Shown one piece after another: positions 41,337 to 44,226 of a stretch of 44,226 bases of DNA (position 1 is its first letter; each line of letters opens with the position of its first letter). The DNA comes from Clostridia bacterium (GTDB lineage: Bacteria > Bacillota > Clostridia > Christensenellales > QAND01), in assembly GCA_017439715.1 (NCBI GenBank), contig JAFSIR010000018.1, forward strand, positions 1 through 44,226, given 5' to 3'. The position numbers were made by a program, and so were the translations under genes. The notes below the pieces were generated by a model. The model made no database searches. It saw nothing but the letters and a program-made list of their open reading frames with translations, and was not told the DNA's origin.

Positions 41337-41947
41337 AGATCTGGATACTCCGGCATAAAGCCATACATGGCCTGTGTTTGCACCGTTTCTTCCACCTCGG
41401 TGTATCCACCCGGCAGTGCAATAACCGGCACTTCTTCAGAGAGCGATATGATCGTGATCTTTTCCTGCAGCACAGCGCCCGCGTCCGTGCGGCGCTCCAT
41501 TTCCATCCAGGCCACTGCTTTATCGCGGATATAGAAGCGCACCTCGCCGGCCGTGCTCGTATACCGCTCACACACAAGTTCTTCCCCGTCAATACTCACT
41601 TTTTCTTTATCGGCATAGGCAAGCTCGCCCAGCTTGCTCAGCCCGAGCACATCGATGCTCGGTGTTGTTGCCGTATAGGTAAGGTTCACAACATCCAGCG
41701 AGTACCAGTTCATCCCATCAAAAATGGTGCGCACCGTTGTTTCTCCCATGGTAACAGACTCATCCATTTTGCCGTCTGTCATCATCAGCTCACCCGAAAA
41801 CTCCAGCCCGGAGACCACCGCCGTATACCGCAGTGCATAATTGCCTGAAGACAGCAGCTCTGCCGTTTTACTCGACCGAGCTTTGCCGCAGCCCGCGCAA
41901 AGCAGCATCGCCAGCGCCAAGATAAGCACAGCAGCCCGTTTTTTCAT
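41333..41947 (-). CDS. Small lipoprotein, function unknown (204 aa)
   Basis: A lipoprotein signal with lipobox-like CAGC (MKKRAAVLILALAMLLCAGC) precedes a beta-rich domain: ALRYTAVVSGLEFSGELMMT, TTVRTIFDGMNWYSLDVVN, VRFYIRDKAVAWMEMERR. The pattern of beta strands resembles LolA/LppX-like lipoproteins, but no family can be assigned with confidence. It is translationally coupled (ATGA) to the surface C1 protease, and 12 bases downstream of the M42 peptidase gene, so it may help in folding, transport or anchoring of the protease. The ATG follows AAGGAGG. Confidence 0.78.
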   Translation of the reverse strand: MKKRAAVLILALAMLLCAGCGKARSSKTAELLSSGNYALRYTAVVSGLEFSGELMMTDGKMDESVTMGETTVRTIFDGMNWYSLDVVNLTYTATTPSIDVLGLSKLGELAYADKEKVSIDGEELVCERYTSTAGEVRFYIRDKAVAWMEMERRTDAGAVLQEKITIISLSEEVPVIALPGGYTEVEETVQTQAMYGFMPEYPDL

Positions 41948-41959
41948 GCCCGTTCCTCC

Positions 41960-42976
41960 TTACTGTTCGGCATAAGCGCGCACCAACGCCGCCGTTTGTT
42001 TAACGCCGTCTGTATGCGTGCGCTCGTATCCATGCGAAGCGTACACCCCGGCGCCGATCAGCCCGTGCCGCAATTCCCATCCAGCCTGGAGCGCCGCATC
42101 TGCATCCGACCCATACATGGGATATACATCCGCTTCATAATCAATCCCGCAGCGATCGGCGCAATCCATCAGCGCCGCGGTTACCGCCCGGTTATACGGC
42201 CCGCGGGAATCCTTCACGCAGATAGACACCTGGTGTTCCGTGCACGAGAGCCCCTCGCCCACACAGCCCATGTCCACGCTGACGATCTCTTCCGCATCCT
42301 GCGGCAGGCCGGATGCCGCGCCATGCCCCACTTCTTCATACACGCTGATGAACAAATACACCCGCCGGCCGAGCGACGCGCGCTTTTCGCGCACCGCTTT
42401 TGCATAATCGAGCAGGATGGCCACGCTCAGCTTGTCATCCAAAAACCGGCTTTTGATATAGCCTGTGTCCGTAACGGTGTACCGCGGGTCAAACGCAACA
42501 AGGTCGCCCACGCCAATGCCGAGCGCCCTGGTTTCCGCTTTGGAGGCCGTTTTCGCGTCCAGCACCACCTGCATGGTCGAATAATTCCGTTCCTTGGTTT
42601 TAAAATCCGGGTTCACATGCAGCGAAGGGTCGATCAGCTGCATGGTGCCCGTGTAAGTCTTGCCGCTGCGGGTGAAGATGCGGCAGTTTTCCGTTTCAAT
42701 GTTCGGCGCGGCCAGCCCGCCGATCGGCGACAGGCGCAGCTGCCCGTTGGCCTTCACTTCAGCCACAACGGCGCCCAGCGTGTCGATATGCGCCGCGTAT
42801 ACCAACGGCCGCCCCTCGCCACCCAAGCAGCAAACCACGCAGCCTTTACGCGTTAAAACGGGATCAAATCCCAAAGATCTGAGTTCCTCCATCACATAGC
42901 CTGCCACTTCCGCGGTAAAACCGCTGGGGCTGGGTATGGCGATCAATTGCTGCAGCTGCGAAAAAAGATAATCCAT
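41960..42976 (-). CDS. M42 family metallopeptidase (glutamyl aminopeptidase / PepA-FrvX type)
   Basis: 338 residues, cytoplasmic. The two-metal site is visible: His in YAAHIDT, Asp in SRFLDDK, Glu pair in YEEVGHGA, Asp in VDMG, and His in ASHGYERTH. Start IPSPSGFT is typical of M42 aminopeptidases, which form large tetrahedral complexes and remove N-terminal residues from short peptides. It may finish degradation of peptides produced by the secreted proteases nearby. The ATG follows GGAG; the candidate promoter overlaps the MFS terminator. Confidence 0.94.
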   Translation of the reverse strand: MDYLFSQLQQLIAIPSPSGFTAEVAGYVMEELRSLGFDPVLTRKGCVVCCLGGEGRPLVYAAHIDTLGAVVAEVKANGQLRLSPIGGLAAPNIETENCRIFTRSGKTYTGTMQLIDPSLHVNPDFKTKERNYSTMQVVLDAKTASKAETRALGIGVGDLVAFDPRYTVTDTGYIKSRFLDDKLSVAILLDYAKAVREKRASLGRRVYLFISVYEEVGHGAASGLPQDAEEIVSVDMGCVGEGLSCTEHQVSICVKDSRGPYNRAVTAALMDCADRCGIDYEADVYPMYGSDADAALQAGWELRHGLIGAGVYASHGYERTHTDGVKQTAALVRAYAEQ

Positions 42977-42995
42977 ATTTCTTCACTCCGGCTCT

Positions 42996-43033
42996 AAAAA
43001 ATACGCGGCAAGGCAATCCTTTGCCTTACCGCG
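42996..43033 (-). terminator. Terminator of the MFS gene, placed in the M42 leader
   Basis: Minus strand CGCGGTAAGGCAA and TTGCCTTGCCGCG (43004-43033) form a 13-bp stem with one mismatch, four-base loop, then TATTTTTT. Only about 20 bases separate it from the M42 start codon. Confidence 0.88.
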
Positions 43034-43063
43034 ATGATACCGCGTTTTCCCGCCTGCGGTCAA
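43034..43063 (-). promoter_or_regulatory. Candidate promoter of the M42 gene, abutting the terminator
   Basis: Minus strand TTGACC (43058-43063), 18-base spacer, TATCAT (43034-43039). Initiation about 7 bases on, near 43027, would fall inside the first arm of the terminator stem. Confidence 0.5.
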
Positions 43064-43095
43064 GCACCGCGGGGAATGCCAAAAGTGTTTTGCTG

Positions 43096-44226
43096 TTAGG
43101 CCGCCTGTTCCTGCGCCTGTTTGTTTTTATCGCGCTTATTGAGCGCTTTGTTGGCGATTATGAACCCAACGAGCGCCGCAAGAGCAATGCCGCCGCTGAA
43201 AACAAAGTACGGCCGAATACCAACATTGTCGATCATGTAACCGCCCACCGTGCTGCTTATGATGGTGGCGATCGCCATCATCGTGCTGTTAAGCATCTGC
43301 ACCGTGCTGCGCAGCTCCGGCGGCGCCAGCTCATCGGCGTACACCACCTGGGCCGCGTTGCGCAGGCCGCTGATAAGGCTGATGCAAACGCCCGTGCCAA
43401 TCACTGCCATGACCGACCCGGCCCCCGCATAGAAGAAATCGCCCAGGCCAAAGATCAGCGTGGTCACAATCAGCACCCGGCGGATCCCAAATTTTTCCAT
43501 AAACCGGCCGGACAGATACATCAGCGGAATGGTGCCCAGCGATCGGATGGTGGACAGAACGCCCAAAATATTATCGCCGGCACCGATCTGATCAAGCAGA
43601 TAGGCCATAAAGTTCGTAGCGGAACAGGCGGGGATGCCCGAACAGATCACGAACAGAAAAAACGTCACAAGCCGCGGATCGCGCACCAGCTTTTCCAAAT
43701 GCATGTCGCGGAACGAAGTGCGCATCATGCCATCCGGCGGCGCGATATCCGGCAGTTTGGGGGCCAGCAGCAGCACAACAACGCCCATGATACCCATGCC
43801 GAAAAAGCCGATACGGATGGTGAAAAACCCGAGCAGATACGCATAGATCGCGCTGCCAGTGGCGCTGCCGATGGAGGTGAACACCTTGATCTTGCCATAT
43901 TGCATCTGCGGGTCTACGCGGCGCATCTGGGCGATCCAGTTGGTCATGATATAATCCAGCGGCCGATAGAAAAACCGCACGAACACCGTCATCCACGGCG
44001 CCAGGCCGATTGCTCCGAACACGACCCGCTCCGTGAGCGGGATGGAGGGGAACAGCACGATGGTGATGGCCAAACACACAAGGAACGGCTTTTTCACCGT
44101 TTTGTACCGGTCGCACAACATGCCCCAGAAGATCGGCGCAATAATGCCCAAAACAGAACGCAGGCTGGTAATCAAACCTACCTGCGCACTATTTAATCCC
44201 AACTCTTTCAAGTATGCCGATACATA
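43096..44226 (-). CDS. MFS transporter, 5' end off the window
   Basis: At least 376 residues in about twelve hydrophobic helices; the reading frame continues past base 44226 (YVSAYLKELGLNSAQVGL), so the first part of helix 1 is missing. GLITSLRSVLGIIAPIFWGMLC followed by DRYK is the MFS loop 2-3 region. The sequence resembles the LacY/MFS_1-like group (PF12832) rather than drug exporters, with YGKIKVFTSIGSATGSAIYA as in nucleoside or sugar symporters. Substrate unknown. It ends in KDKNKQAQEQAA and is followed by a strong terminator. Confidence 0.88.
   Translation of the reverse strand, partial: YVSAYLKELGLNSAQVGLITSLRSVLGIIAPIFWGMLCDRYKTVKKPFLVCLAITIVLFPSIPLTERVVFGAIGLAPWMTVFVRFFYRPLDYIMTNWIAQMRRVDPQMQYGKIKVFTSIGSATGSAIYAYLLGFFTIRIGFFGMGIMGVVVLLLAPKLPDIAPPDGMMRTSFRDMHLEKLVRDPRLVTFFLFVICSGIPACSATNFMAYLLDQIGAGDNILGVLSTIRSLGTIPLMYLSGRFMEKFGIRRVLIVTTLIFGLGDFFYAGAGSVMAVIGTGVCISLISGLRNAAQVVYADELAPPELRSTVQMLNSTMMAIATIISSTVGGYMIDNVGIRPYFVFSGGIALAALVGFIIANKALNKRDKNKQAQEQAA

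Overview
The window looks like chromosome of an anaerobic, fermentative, Gram-positive bacterium of the Clostridia (Bacillota), with moderately high GC. Supporting signs are strong AGGAGG ribosome sites, sigma-A type promoters, a trimeric HydABC/Hnd-type [FeFe] hydrogenase, a bifunctional AdhE, a PFK with pyrophosphate-type signature residues, an MscL channel, a tRNA-Leu with encoded CCA, and secreted Ig-like (Big_2) and GLUG/InlB-type proteins. I cannot name the species.

Layout. 1-1,160: visibly AT-richer remnant of an integrative element: a fragment of a tyrosine recombinase cut at the left edge, then a small leftward operon of two uncharacterised accessory proteins and a tnpV-type gene broken by an in-frame amber codon. 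1,169-8,174: housekeeping and uncharacterised genes (mscL, a small membrane protein, a DnaQ-like exonuclease with a zinc-ribbon-like tail, an 880-residue DUF1653/HhH/sigma-region-4 protein, DUF554, DUF1846). 8,262-15,321: leftward redox block, adhE (split by a -1 frameshift) followed by hndA-hndC-hndD; the adhE promoter carries a good Rex-like operator. 15,588-21,560: GNAT acetyltransferase and a tightly overlapping operon polA-coaE-lytic transglycosylase-solute-binding lipoprotein. 21,882-23,756: DUF1508 protein, tRNA-Leu(CAA), MATE transporter. 23,904-26,235: rightward pair of hydrolases. 26,276-29,701: YcxB-like and MarR genes divergent from an XRE-cupin regulator plus an acyl-CoA synthetase, with matching operator-like sequences in both promoters. 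29,808-36,242: one giant secreted subtilisin carrying about 18 Ig-like domains. 36,397-38,297: divergent GDPD and PFK genes. 38,325-44,226: leftward group of a papain-like surface protease, a lipoprotein, an M42 peptidase and an MFS transporter running off the right edge.

How the genes fit together: the AdhE/hydrogenase block disposes of reductant from glycolysis (NADH and reduced ferredoxin to ethanol and H2), consistent with the PPi-type PFK and Rex-like control. The two large secreted proteases, the M42 aminopeptidase, the orphan peptide-type binding lipoprotein and the hydrolase pair suggest scavenging of peptides and esters from a host or biomass-rich habitat. No CRISPR array, intact prophage, rRNA or known riboswitch was seen. 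The points most worth a second look are the DUF1653/sigma-4 protein, the AdhE frameshift with its ATGA junction, the Rex-like site, the paired MarR/XRE operator motif, promoters that overlap or lie upstream of terminators, and the near-identical tandem Ig repeats in the giant protease.
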